From Mesobacillus sp. AQ2 (GTDB lineage Bacteria > Bacillota > Bacilli > Bacillales > Cytobacillaceae): a stretch of DNA of 64,000 bases. A model generated the notes under the pieces. The model saw nothing but the letters and a program-made list of their open reading frames with translations. It was not told the DNA's origin and did no database searches. Position 1 is the first letter of the stretch; every line of letters starts with the position of its first letter. Below are positions 52,167-60,739 of the stretch, piece after piece. A program made the translations under genes and the position numbers. The stretch is from NCBI RefSeq assembly GCF_030122805.1, contig NZ_CP126080.1:873001-937000 (forward strand), written 5' to 3'.

Positions 52167-53192
52167 GTGATTACTGTTGAAAATTTAAAAAAGGAATATA
52201 AATTGGTGAAGCGTGACCCTGGTCTTAAGGGTGCGGTGAAGTCGCTTTTTAACCGGAAGTATGAAACGAAGCATGCGGTGAAGGGGATTAATTTTACGAT
52301 TGAACAGGGTGAGACGGTTGGCTATATTGGCGCGAATGGCGCAGGGAAGTCGACTACGATCAAGATGCTGACGGGAATCCTGACACCGACATCTGGCAAG
52401 GTGACAGTGAATGGACTGGTGCCGTATGAAAACCGCCAGAAGAATGCGGTGAATATCGGGGCGGTCTTCGGACAGCGGACGCAGCTGTTCTGGGATATAC
52501 CGGTTCGTGAATCTTATAATTTGTTAAAACATATTTATGAGATTCCGGAGCAGGAATATCAGGAAACAATCGCGATGTTTACAGGGGTGCTGAACCTGGA
52601 ACCGTTGCTCAGCATTCCGGTCAGACAGCTTTCCCTTGGGCAAAAAATGCGCTGTGAATTGGCTGCGGCCTTCCTCCACAGGCCAAAAGTTGTTTATCTG
52701 GATGAGCCGACGATCGGTCTTGATATTGCGGTAAAAGTGAAAATCAGAAAGTTTATCAAAGAAATGAATCAGCGCTGGGGCACAACAGTGCTGCTGACTA
52801 CACATGACATGCAGGATATTGAGGAAATCTGCGACCGAATCATCATTATTGATGGCGGTACGATTTTGTACGATGGAGGGCTGGAGCAGATCAAAAAGCA
52901 ATTCGGGCAAAAGCGCGTGATCCATTTTGAACTGGCTGACAAGGAAAAATTCGTTTTGCCAGATACTCTCAATGGACACGTAGATATTTTACCCAATGAA
53001 GAAGAAACGAAGGTCAGTCTGTCTTTTGACCATGAGGCTGTTAAAAGCTCGTTCGTCATTTCAGAGATGATGGGCATGTATGAAATTGGTGATTTGAATA
53101 TTGCGGATCCTAAGATCGAAACGATCGTAGAGGAGCTATACAACAAGCAGGAACAGGGGGGAGAGCATGAGAAAGTATTGGCAAATAGCTAA
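52167..53192 (+). CDS. ABC-2 transporter ATPase
   Basis: A 341-residue ATPase with Walker A GANGAGKST, Walker B VVYLDEPTIGLD and an LSLGQKMR signature. The long insert (FNRKYETKHAVKG) and C-terminal extension resemble ATPases paired with DUF990-type permeases. GTG at 52167 has GGAGAGTG upstream. It overlaps the first permease gene by 26 bases. The substrate is unknown. Confidence 0.87.
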   Translation: MITVENLKKEYKLVKRDPGLKGAVKSLFNRKYETKHAVKGINFTIEQGETVGYIGANGAGKSTTIKMLTGILTPTSGKVTVNGLVPYENRQKNAVNIGAVFGQRTQLFWDIPVRESYNLLKHIYEIPEQEYQETIAMFTGVLNLEPLLSIPVRQLSLGQKMRCELAAAFLHRPKVVYLDEPTIGLDIAVKVKIRKFIKEMNQRWGTTVLLTTHDMQDIEEICDRIIIIDGGTILYDGGLEQIKKQFGQKRVIHFELADKEKFVLPDTLNGHVDILPNEEETKVSLSFDHEAVKSSFVISEMMGMYEIGDLNIADPKIETIVEELYNKQEQGGEHEKVLANS

Positions 53193-53955
53193 AGGACGGA
53201 TGCAGGAGAATACGGCCTATTCAGCGTGGTACTGGGCCGGGACCGCTTCGGCGGTAATGAGGCTGTTGATTATTTACTTCTTCTGGCAGGCGGTCTACGC
53301 TAACCAGACGACGATTGAAAACATCAACCTTGAGACGATGCTGACGTATATCGTCATTGCGATGATGCTTCAGGGATTTGTCGGGGGTGTTGGCAATGAG
53401 CTTGCGGAAAATATTAAGGACGGCCAGGTCGCAATCGAATTGATGCGTCCGTACGATATGATTTTTAAACTGTTCGCGGTCGATATTGGCTCGAAAATCA
53501 TGTATTTGATCCAGGGGACACTGCCGATGGTGCTGATTGCTTACTTCTTTATGGATTTAAGCTTTCCGAAATCACCTGAGACGATCATTTTATTTATCCT
53601 CAGTGCACTAGTGGGCATCTGGATCGGTACATTCTTCGATTTCCTTGTCGGTGTGCTTGCGTTCTGGACGGTCAATGTCTGGGGTGTGAGAGTGCTGAAG
53701 GAATCATTGATTACGTTTTTCTCCGGGGCGCTGGTTCCAATCACGCTTTTCCCGGATTGGCTGAGAACCATTACAGAATTCCTGCCGTTCCAGGCGATGG
53801 TCTATCTTCCGGTTTCGATTTACTCAGGCCTCATTAGCGGGACGGACGCTTATATGGCACTGGGCGTCCAGTTATTTTGGCTCGTGTCTTTATATGTTTT
53901 GGTAAGGGTAATCTGGTCGCAGGCGATTAAACAGATTACGATTTTTGGAGGTTAG
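53167..53955 (+). CDS. ABC-2 permease (DUF990 type), first
   Basis: A 262-residue membrane protein with six helices. The pattern ELAENIKDGQVAIELMRPYDM is typical of the ABC2_membrane_6 (formerly DUF990) family. It pairs with the ATPase and the second permease. Confidence 0.83.
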   Translation: MRKYWQIAKGRMQENTAYSAWYWAGTASAVMRLLIIYFFWQAVYANQTTIENINLETMLTYIVIAMMLQGFVGGVGNELAENIKDGQVAIELMRPYDMIFKLFAVDIGSKIMYLIQGTLPMVLIAYFFMDLSFPKSPETIILFILSALVGIWIGTFFDFLVGVLAFWTVNVWGVRVLKESLITFFSGALVPITLFPDWLRTITEFLPFQAMVYLPVSIYSGLISGTDAYMALGVQLFWLVSLYVLVRVIWSQAIKQITIFGG

Positions 53956-53966
53956 GAGGCGATTAT

Positions 53967-54758
53967 ATGCGCCGTTATACGAGATTATATTGGGAGTTTG
54001 CGAAGAGCCATATGAAGGTGATGATGGAGTACCGAATTGACTTTTTGATCGGTGTCGCCTCAGTGATGCTCGAGCAGTTCGCTTCGATCTTTTTTGTAAA
54101 AGTAGTGTTTGACCACATTGAACAGATTAATGGCTGGTCGTTTTATGAGATATTGTTCATATACGGAATAGCGGCAACAGGCCGGTCGATCCATCAGATT
54201 TTCTTTGATAATTTATGGACGCTTGGCTGGCAGTATATAAGACCGGGGAAACTCGACCGTCTGCTGATCAGGCCGGTCAATCCACTATTCCATGTCGTGG
54301 CAGATCGTCTGCATCAGGATGGCTTTGGCCAGCTGATCATCGGGTTGATCATTCTCGGAACAGCGATTCCACAGCTTGACCTTGTTTGGGGAGCGACAGA
54401 AATTGCCATGCTGGTCATCATGATCATCTCTTCTGGGTTGATTTTCGTGGCGATTAATTTATTTTTCGCGACTTTCAGCTTCTGGATGATCGATAGTCTT
54501 CCTATTGTATGGGCCGTCTTCAACCTGAGCGACTTTGCGAGATATCCGCTGACGATCTATCATAAGGGTATCCGCATGTTCCTGACATGGATTATTCCAT
54601 ACGGGTTCACCGCATTTTTTCCGGCGGCTTATTTTATCGATAAGTCAGGCTATAAAGAATTCGCACTATGGACCCCGGTTGCTGCGGTTGTTTGCTGTGT
54701 GATTGCCTATGCTTTTTGGAATAGAGGGCTTAAAGCCTTTGCAAGTACGGGTAGTTAA
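53967..54758 (+). CDS. ABC-2 permease (DUF990 type), second
   Basis: A 263-residue membrane protein with six helices and the matching pattern QYIRPGKLDRLLIRPVNPLF. Together with the two preceding genes it forms a heterodimeric permease exporter. Coding GC is core-like. Confidence 0.83.
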   Translation: MRRYTRLYWEFAKSHMKVMMEYRIDFLIGVASVMLEQFASIFFVKVVFDHIEQINGWSFYEILFIYGIAATGRSIHQIFFDNLWTLGWQYIRPGKLDRLLIRPVNPLFHVVADRLHQDGFGQLIIGLIILGTAIPQLDLVWGATEIAMLVIMIISSGLIFVAINLFFATFSFWMIDSLPIVWAVFNLSDFARYPLTIYHKGIRMFLTWIIPYGFTAFFPAAYFIDKSGYKEFALWTPVAAVVCCVIAYAFWNRGLKAFASTGS

Positions 54759-54874
54759 GTTGAAGGCAACCCGATGAATGTAGGGGATTTTCTTTTAACA
54801 CTGCCATTGTCGTATTGCCCCTTGGGAGTTCAGTCGGATATGATGAAAAAAATAGATTGATAGGGGTGGCGAGG

Positions 54875-55231
54875 ATGTTGGAAAGCAAGTCGGTCAGAGA
54901 AGTATGGCAGGAAATCGAGAAGGTCATGAATGAAAGACCAGAGCCAATACTAAAAATGAAGGCTGTATATCAGTATGACATAACAGGAGATGACAGCGGA
55001 ACATTCCAATTGCTGATCTCTTACGGAACGGCACATGTTGTCGAAGGAACAGAAGCAGCTCCAGATTGCACCCTTAAGCTGTCAGATCAAAACTTCAAGA
55101 AAATGATCATGGGCAAGCTGAATGGAACAGCCGCCTTCATGACAGGGAAACTCAAAATCCAGGGCAGCATGGGACTCGCGCTTAAACTAGAAGGAATCCT
55201 AAATGAATACAATCTGAGCGAAACAGCATAA
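54875..55231 (+). CDS. SCP2 sterol-carrier-domain protein
   Basis: A 118-residue protein with an SCP2-like fold: GTFQLLISYGTAHVVEG, APDCTLKLSDQNFKKMIMGK then LNGTAAFMTGKLKIQGSMG, the typical family end. Such proteins bind lipids or acyl-CoA. GGGGTGGCGAGG precedes the ATG. Monocistronic with a strong terminator. Confidence 0.87.
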   Translation: MLESKSVREVWQEIEKVMNERPEPILKMKAVYQYDITGDDSGTFQLLISYGTAHVVEGTEAAPDCTLKLSDQNFKKMIMGKLNGTAAFMTGKLKIQGSMGLALKLEGILNEYNLSETA

Positions 55232-55238
55232 AACAGGA

Positions 55239-55266
55239 TGGACCAGGCAATTAATCGCCTGGTCCA
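55239..55266. terminator. Intrinsic terminator after the SCP2 gene
   Basis: TGGACCAGGC (55239-55248) pairs perfectly with GCCTGGTCCA (55257-55266). It marks the start of the AT-rich third peptide locus. Confidence 0.85.
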
Positions 55267-55408
55267 CATTTATTCTATAAAAGATTCCTTTCAATCTATA
55301 AAAAATATTTATTAAAAAATCTTCTGCCAAATTAGACAAAAAGTAACAAGATATGACACATCCTGCTATAATAAGGCTATCAAGTTTTAAGATTTAAGGA
55401 GATTCCGT

Positions 55409-56635
55409 ATGGAACCATTCAAAAAAAATTCGGTTTTAGTTTATGAAGAAGTAAAAGCAGTTAAGTTCTTTTTGTGGACTTTTTATATTATATTAGTTCC
55501 TTATGATTTTATTTATTATTATTTAATCCCATACTTAACTAAAGAAGAAATAGGTTTACCTCTAGGGGGAATGGGTTTTCTATATCATGTATTCTTATTT
55601 GCGCTGATTCCTTTAGCAAGATACTTAGTAAAAATAGGTCAACCCGAAAAAATAAAATATATTTACTTTATATCTTTTACATTAATAGATGCTATTAACA
55701 ATTTCTTGATTTATTGGGGAACAGAAAAAGAGTTTAATAGTGGACATATTCTAGAAATTTATTTTATCTTGTTTTCTCCAATTTTTGTAAGCAGTCGTTT
55801 CTTCTGGATTATTAGCGTGGGTATTTTTTTGAAATATCTACTATCTGGGTTGATTTTCCAAACTACTGAAGTTTTAGTGGCAAATGCATTAATTATTTTC
55901 ATAGCTGCTATTGCATGGATTTTGCTTAATCGTTTCCAATCTTATGTTAATGCAATTACTTCTATTTATGAAGATTTACGACAAAAAGAAAAGCTGGCTG
56001 TTATTGGACAAATGGCTACTGCGATTGCGCATGAAATAAAAAACCCTTTATCTTCTTTGAAGGGGTTTACGCAACTACAGCAAGAAAAGGATAAGGGTGA
56101 TGAACAATATTATCCTATCATGCTAAATGAAATTGATCGGATAAATGCTATTGTAAATGATCTGCTGATTCTGGGAAAGCCAAATACTGCAGTCAAAACG
56201 CCGAAAAAATTAATCGATATAATTGAGTATGTTATTTCTGTTATTGACCCGCATGCCCAGAGGAAAGAAATCTACATTGAATATGATGTAGATCAATCCG
56301 CTATGCTGTTATGCGACGAAAATCAAATGAAACAGGTTTTTATCAACTTAATCAAAAATGCGATGGAAGCGATGCCTAATGGAGGAACTATAATAACTCA
56401 TGGTAAAGTTGAAAATGATAAAGTGTTTGTCTCTGTTAAGGATGAAGGGTGCGGAATCCCTCCTGAGACACTCGCTAAATTGGGAGAACCATTTTATACA
56501 ACCAAGCAAAATGGACATGGATTAGGTTTGATGGTCACTAAAAAAATCATTGAAGAACATGATGGGAAATTTAATATTTCAAGTGAAATTGGAAAAGGTA
56601 CGATTATTACGATCCAATTGCCCGTTTCCAGTTAA
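55409..56635 (+). CDS. Sporulation-kinase-like membrane histidine kinase
   Basis: A 408-residue kinase. About six membrane helices (15-185) form a sensor, followed by HisKA (AIAHEIKNPLSSLKGFTQL, with the phospho-acceptor His) and an ATPase domain (NLIKNAMEAM N-box, DEGCGIP G1, GHGLGLMV G2). The HisKA block resembles the Bacillus sporulation kinases that feed Spo0F. No response regulator is adjacent. The sensor region EIYFILFSPIFVSSRFFW is repeated in the HD-GYP protein at 56862. Very AT-rich. TATAAT at 55367 is a likely -10. Confidence 0.88.
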   Translation: MEPFKKNSVLVYEEVKAVKFFLWTFYIILVPYDFIYYYLIPYLTKEEIGLPLGGMGFLYHVFLFALIPLARYLVKIGQPEKIKYIYFISFTLIDAINNFLIYWGTEKEFNSGHILEIYFILFSPIFVSSRFFWIISVGIFLKYLLSGLIFQTTEVLVANALIIFIAAIAWILLNRFQSYVNAITSIYEDLRQKEKLAVIGQMATAIAHEIKNPLSSLKGFTQLQQEKDKGDEQYYPIMLNEIDRINAIVNDLLILGKPNTAVKTPKKLIDIIEYVISVIDPHAQRKEIYIEYDVDQSAMLLCDENQMKQVFINLIKNAMEAMPNGGTIITHGKVENDKVFVSVKDEGCGIPPETLAKLGEPFYTTKQNGHGLGLMVTKKIIEEHDGKFNISSEIGKGTIITIQLPVSS

Positions 56636-56670
56636 TACATTAAATTAAAATGAAAAATAACCCAATAAAT

Positions 56671-56710
56671 AAACCAAAAGGACTATTTTACCAAATAGTT
56701 CTTTTGGTTT
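56671..56710. terminator. Long-stem terminator after the histidine kinase
   Basis: AAACCAAAAG (56671-56680) and GACTATTT pair with AAATAGTT and CTTTTGGTTT (56701-56710), giving an 18-bp stem with one G-U and a 4-base loop. It separates the kinase transcript from the HD-GYP-peptide operon. Confidence 0.85.
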
Positions 56711-56723
56711 ATAATGGAGAAAA

Positions 56724-56731
56724 TTGTCGAA
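56724..56731. promoter_or_regulatory. Perfect Spo0A box before the HD-GYP-peptide operon
   Basis: TTGTCGAA matches the Spo0A-box consensus and lies 131 bases before the HD-GYP start. Because the adjacent kinase resembles Spo0F kinases, a feedback loop is conceivable. Confidence 0.5.
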
Positions 56732-56861
56732 TTGTGAAAAAATGATGTAGGCTAAATTATTCATTTTTTTATTATTTCATTTAAAGTATTAATTTTATAC
56801 AAAATAATGGCGATATGAAGGGAAAATTGACTAGGTACTTTTAAGAAAACGAGGTATTATA

Positions 56862-58064
56862 ATGCAAAATTCATTTAAAGATCCATCTTTGCACCACGAG
56901 GAAAAAAGAGCGATTAAGTGGTTCTTGGCTTTGTTTTATATTTCCTTTATCTCTTTTGATATTTTTTATTTTTATTTTTACCCTAAGTTAGTATTGAATC
57001 AGTCCGTGGATTTTTTTGGTGATTCTAGATATTACTATTATTGTTTAATAGTATTGATGTTGCCGATTGTATATTTCATGGCAAAAAAAGGATATATATC
57101 TACAATTAAATATTTTTTCTTTATAAGTTATTCGTTATTAACTATTATGTATGATTCAATTACTTATTACGGAAGTGATTTGGAATATAAAAGCGGAAAT
57201 ATCGTAGAAGTAATCTTAATATTATTTGCTCCAATTTTCGTTAATTCTATTTTCTTTTGGACGGTTTCTATTGGAACCATAGTGAAATACGCTTTTTTAG
57301 GAATTTTACTTGAAACCTCGTCAGTGTTGTTTCCTATAGCATTGATTTTACTTCTTTCATTAATTGGTTTTATTATCTTAAAACGTTTTAAAAGCTATAT
57401 TGAAGCAATAAAAACCTCTTATGACAATCAACTTTCCGGGATTGTTAAGGGTGTAATTGCTACAATTGAACTTAAGGATCCGTATACGAAAGGCCATAGT
57501 GAAAGAGTTGCATACTATGCAAAATCTCTAGCAGAAGTAACTGGGAATTATTCTAAAGATGAACTCAGATCTTTTACATACGCATGTTTACTGCATGATA
57601 TAGGGAAAGTGAACATTCCAGATTCGATACTAATGAAACCTGGAAAACTATCTAAAGAAGAATATGAAATTATAAAAACACACCCAGAAGTTGGTGCTGA
57701 TGCAATTAATAAGGTAAGAGGACTATCGGGGAGTATTGATATTATTAAATCACATCATGAAAGATGGGATGGTAAAGGGTACCCTGAACAATTAAAAGGT
57801 ACAGAAATACCTTATTTGGCAAGAGTTGTATCTATTGCAGATGCATTTGATGCAATGACCTCATCACGATCTTATAGGTCAGCTATGCCGGTTGAAGAAG
57901 CGTATAAAAGAATATTAGAAGGTAAGGGTACACAATTTGACCCAGAATTAGTAGAACTATTTGAAAAGGTTTTTCCAAAATGGATTTCATTCCATGAACG
58001 GTATGAATGGCTAGAACCCCTTCCTATTCAAAGCATTGAGAGAATAAAGGAGGTGACAAAATGA
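56862..58064 (+). CDS. Membrane HD-GYP protein (probable cyclic-di-GMP phosphodiesterase)
   Basis: A 400-residue protein: about six membrane helices (18-185), then an HD-GYP domain with LLHDIGKVNIPD (HD) and HHERWDGKGYPEQLKG (GYP), and KTHPEVG. The membrane part is clearly paralogous to that of the kinase at 55409 (EVILILFAPIFVNSIFFW against EIYFILFSPIFVSSRFFW). It should cleave cyclic-di-GMP in response to the same or a related signal. The 3' end contains the ribosome site AAAGGAGGTGA of the tiny peptide gene, which overlaps by 4 bases. AT-rich. Confidence 0.87.
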   Translation: MQNSFKDPSLHHEEKRAIKWFLALFYISFISFDIFYFYFYPKLVLNQSVDFFGDSRYYYYCLIVLMLPIVYFMAKKGYISTIKYFFFISYSLLTIMYDSITYYGSDLEYKSGNIVEVILILFAPIFVNSIFFWTVSIGTIVKYAFLGILLETSSVLFPIALILLLSLIGFIILKRFKSYIEAIKTSYDNQLSGIVKGVIATIELKDPYTKGHSERVAYYAKSLAEVTGNYSKDELRSFTYACLLHDIGKVNIPDSILMKPGKLSKEEYEIIKTHPEVGADAINKVRGLSGSIDIIKSHHERWDGKGYPEQLKGTEIPYLARVVSIADAFDAMTSSRSYRSAMPVEEAYKRILEGKGTQFDPELVELFEKVFPKWISFHERYEWLEPLPIQSIERIKEVTK

Positions 58065-58126
58065 AAATCCGTAAATTAAATAAAATCAAAACTACATGCT
58101 GGTGGTGCGCATACTGGCCGGGCTGA
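58061..58126 (+). CDS. 21-residue Cys/Trp-rich candidate precursor peptide
   Basis: The peptide reads MKIRKLNKIKTT, a basic amphipathic leader-like part, then CWWCAYWPG. Its ribosome site AAAGGAGGTGA is optimal and the ATG overlaps the HD-GYP stop. The gene is too short for routine gene finding. It lies immediately before a PqqD-M50 fusion, the typical partner of small modified peptides, and is followed by a hairpin at 58138. The C-terminal CxxC with three Trp and one Tyr suggests a cross-linked, disulfide or metal-binding product. Family unknown. I rate it real because of the ribosome site and context. Confidence 0.72.
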   Translation: MKIRKLNKIKTTCWWCAYWPG

Positions 58127-58137
58127 TCAATAGGGAG

Positions 58138-58163
58138 GGGATGTTGGCTAATAGCCGCATCCC
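58138..58163 (+). terminator. Hairpin between the tiny peptide and the M50 gene
   Basis: GGGATG pairs with CATCCC and GGCT with AGCC inside (loop AAT). There is no long T run, so it may attenuate or stabilise the mRNA rather than fully terminate. Confidence 0.5.
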
Positions 58164-58186
58164 TATATATTTAAATAGGTGATTAT

Positions 58187-59368
58187 ATGAATCTTACTGC
58201 TAGCTCAAAAGTATCCCTTCGTCCTATAATTATTCGTAAAGATACTAAACACTTTATTGTTGAAGATATCAGTAGTACAGATTACTACGAAATGCCAAGA
58301 ATTTGCATTGATGCTATTGAATTGATTAATCAAAATAAGGCACTTGGCGATATCGAAAAAATATTAAATTCTAAATATCCTGGAGAAGGTGTAAATATAT
58401 ATGATTTTGTATCACAACTTATCAATCTAGATTTGGTAAGGGAGTTGAACGGTGAATCAATACCTAGGACGAGTGCAGAAATAAAAACTTATCAAAGCTT
58501 TTCATGGATACCACCTAAGTTAGGTCAATTCTTCTTCAATTCTGTAAGTTCAAAGGGTTATCTTGTTTTCCTTTTGATAAGTATTGGACTGATGCTATCC
58601 AAGCCAACACTCTTTCCACGCTATTCGGATCTTTTTATCTTTGACATAATGATTAAAAACATTGTGGTATTACTGGTGATTACATTTGTTCTCGTCCTCC
58701 TCCACGAATTCGGTCATGTCCTAGCGGTCAGGTCAGAAGGTCTACCCGCAAAGATAGAAATCGGACATCGGCTCTTTTTAGTGGTTTTGGAAACGGACAT
58801 GTCACAGGTCTGGAAGCTGCCGGCTGAAAAGCGCAATAAGCTTTACCTTGCAGGGATGTATTTTGATTCTGTTGTGTTATTCTTTGCGTTGCTGGCCCAA
58901 ATGTTTACAAGTGAAGGTTCGCTCATCATGGGTTTATTGAAGCTGGTGGTGCTGGATACATTCATACGCCTGGTGTATCAGGCTGCTGTTTTTATGAAAA
59001 CGGATCTTTATTATGTGATTGAAAATAAAACGGGTTGTTATAACTTGATGGAAAATGGGCGAAACTTTCTGGCGCGGTGGCTGCCATTTTTGCGGGTGCC
59101 GCAGACGGAAACCTTCGACGGTGAGGAAAGGCTTGTCCGTACATATGCGGGTTTCTACCTGGCCGGAGTCCTCTTAACCATCGCCATAACCGCCTATTAT
59201 TACATCCCGCAAATGATTTTCGCGGTGAAAGAAATGATGGTTCCTGGTTTTACAGAGCCAATGACCAGCATACGTTTTTGGGATTCGGTTGTCTTTTTGC
59301 TGCAAATTGTTTTGGTTTTAGGGTTATTGTTTTATTCTTGGACAAAGAAATATCGATTTAGCAGATAA
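58187..59368 (+). CDS. PqqD-M50 fusion: membrane metalloprotease for a small peptide
   Basis: A 393-residue protein. Residues 1-95 form a PqqD/RRE-like domain for peptide recognition. From about 125 there are membrane helices and the zinc motif HEFGH (173-177); a second zinc ligand is the Asp in KTDLYYVIENKTGC. Such peptide zinc metalloproteases process or export small ribosomal peptides such as YydF. The probable substrate is the 58061 peptide. Coding GC jumps from about 28-35% to about 43-53% near 58690, just before the active site, so the gene looks mosaic. The ribosome site is weak (TAGGTG). Confidence 0.83.
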   Translation: MNLTASSKVSLRPIIIRKDTKHFIVEDISSTDYYEMPRICIDAIELINQNKALGDIEKILNSKYPGEGVNIYDFVSQLINLDLVRELNGESIPRTSAEIKTYQSFSWIPPKLGQFFFNSVSSKGYLVFLLISIGLMLSKPTLFPRYSDLFIFDIMIKNIVVLLVITFVLVLLHEFGHVLAVRSEGLPAKIEIGHRLFLVVLETDMSQVWKLPAEKRNKLYLAGMYFDSVVLFFALLAQMFTSEGSLIMGLLKLVVLDTFIRLVYQAAVFMKTDLYYVIENKTGCYNLMENGRNFLARWLPFLRVPQTETFDGEERLVRTYAGFYLAGVLLTIAITAYYYIPQMIFAVKEMMVPGFTEPMTSIRFWDSVVFLLQIVLVLGLLFYSWTKKYRFSR

Positions 59369-59370
59369 AA

Positions 59371-59395
59371 AGACAGCCGGGTGGCTGTCTTTTTT
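59371..59395. terminator. Bidirectional terminator
   Basis: AGACAGCC pairs with GGCTGTCT, flanked by A and T runs. It serves the M50 gene and the convergent M20 peptidase gene. Confidence 0.85.
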
Positions 59396-60446
59396 AGTAG
59401 GATTTTACATAATCAATTAAAATCTCTTTATACTTTTCCACCGATTCCAGCAATACAAATTCATCGTCACCGTGCCAGTTCGCACCACTTGGCCCGAACT
59501 CGATTGCCGGGATTCCATGGGCTGCGAAAAATTGGGTGTCTGCTGCTCCGTGCTGGCCAAATAGAATGGCTTCACCATCGATATGCTTTTCCACGACGGG
59601 TTTTAACTGGGTGATGAATGGATCGTCTGGTTTCGTCGCGACTGGGATACCTTTTAATCCAACAGTAACTTTACCATCGGAAATGCTCTCGATCTGCTGA
59701 ATGATGGTATCAGGTTTTTGTCCCGGAAGATAACGGATATCAAGGGACATGATACACCGATCCGGCACTTTATTGAAAACTTCACCGCCTGAGATGATGG
59801 CAAGATTAATAGACGGCGATTGATAAAACTCCGAGCTTTCTTTGGTAAAAGGCAATTCCAGCAGTTTTTCGTAAACCTGATAGGTTTTGACGATTGCGTT
59901 CTCGCCTTCCCACGGACGGCTGCCATGAGCAGATTTCCCTGTTACTTCCACTTCAAGTCTTAAGACGCCTTTTGCCTGCAAGGCAATCCCGAGCTGTGTC
60001 GGTTCTGAGGCGATCACGAAATCTCCGCGATAGCCATTTTCGACAAGGTAGCCTGTACAATTTTGGCCGCCAATTTCTTCATCAGAGACAATCTGCAGCT
60101 GGATTTTCACACCAGGTTTTTGATCCCGTAATTCCTTCATGGCGAACATCATCGCGGCAACGCCGGCCTTCATATCGGCTGAGCCTCTGGCATAAATTTT
60201 GCCATCCTTCTCAACGGGGACGAACTGCTCCTTTTTCCCGCTGACAACATCTACATGGCCATTCCAAACAATCGTTTTATCGCCTTCGCCAATCTCGCAT
60301 ACGAGCATTTTGTACCCATTATTCTCGATTAAACTTGGCTTCAATTCTTGCTCAATCAGCCATTGTCTGCAAAACTCGACCGCCTGATTGGCCCCTTCCA
60401 TGGTGGAGCTGTCAATCAGGATCAATTCTTTCAATAATTCCTTCAC
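59394..60446 (-). CDS. M20 family metallopeptidase (ArgE/DapE-like)
   Basis: A 350-residue zinc peptidase or deacylase: NGHVDVVSG and ARGSADMKAG (metal ligands), SDEEIGG (catalytic Glu) and SEPTQLG, with the dimerisation domain in the middle and the last His in GANWHGDDE. GTG start with AAGGAGTG on the reverse strand. Related to acetylornithine deacetylase and succinyl-diaminopimelate desuccinylase; the true substrate is not clear. Confidence 0.87.
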   Translation of the reverse strand: MKELLKELILIDSSTMEGANQAVEFCRQWLIEQELKPSLIENNGYKMLVCEIGEGDKTIVWNGHVDVVSGKKEQFVPVEKDGKIYARGSADMKAGVAAMMFAMKELRDQKPGVKIQLQIVSDEEIGGQNCTGYLVENGYRGDFVIASEPTQLGIALQAKGVLRLEVEVTGKSAHGSRPWEGENAIVKTYQVYEKLLELPFTKESSEFYQSPSINLAIISGGEVFNKVPDRCIMSLDIRYLPGQKPDTIIQQIESISDGKVTVGLKGIPVATKPDDPFITQLKPVVEKHIDGEAILFGQHGAADTQFFAAHGIPAIEFGPSGANWHGDDEFVLLESVEKYKEILIDYVKSY

Positions 60447-60739
60447 TTTATCAACACTCCTTGAAAAGGTTCTACCTATACATTACCACTCTATGATTGT
60501 TTCAATCTTATAAATCAATTGTAGTCCTTTTGGCGGAAAAATGGATAATTATACTATTCGCAATTACTGACATATATCGAGGGGTTTCTGCAAAAACAAG
60601 TAAAAATTACCTATTAAATAGCTCGAATTTTACAAAAAGTTTAGAAAAGTCAGGTCTATCAGTCCATTTCCTTCTACATGAATCCTACTATAATTAAACT
60701 CGTATGTTACCAAATTAATTATTAAGGAGATGGATTTTC

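Noticed and set aside
52167..54758. ABC-2 operon as part of a peptide locus
   Set aside because: Terminators isolate it on both sides, and DUF990-type exporters occur widely without peptide genes.
60447..60739. RNA gene or small ORF in the gap before the nucleotidase
   Set aside because: AT-rich sequence with no convincing structure; the short open frame at 60497-60697 has no ribosome site or motif.
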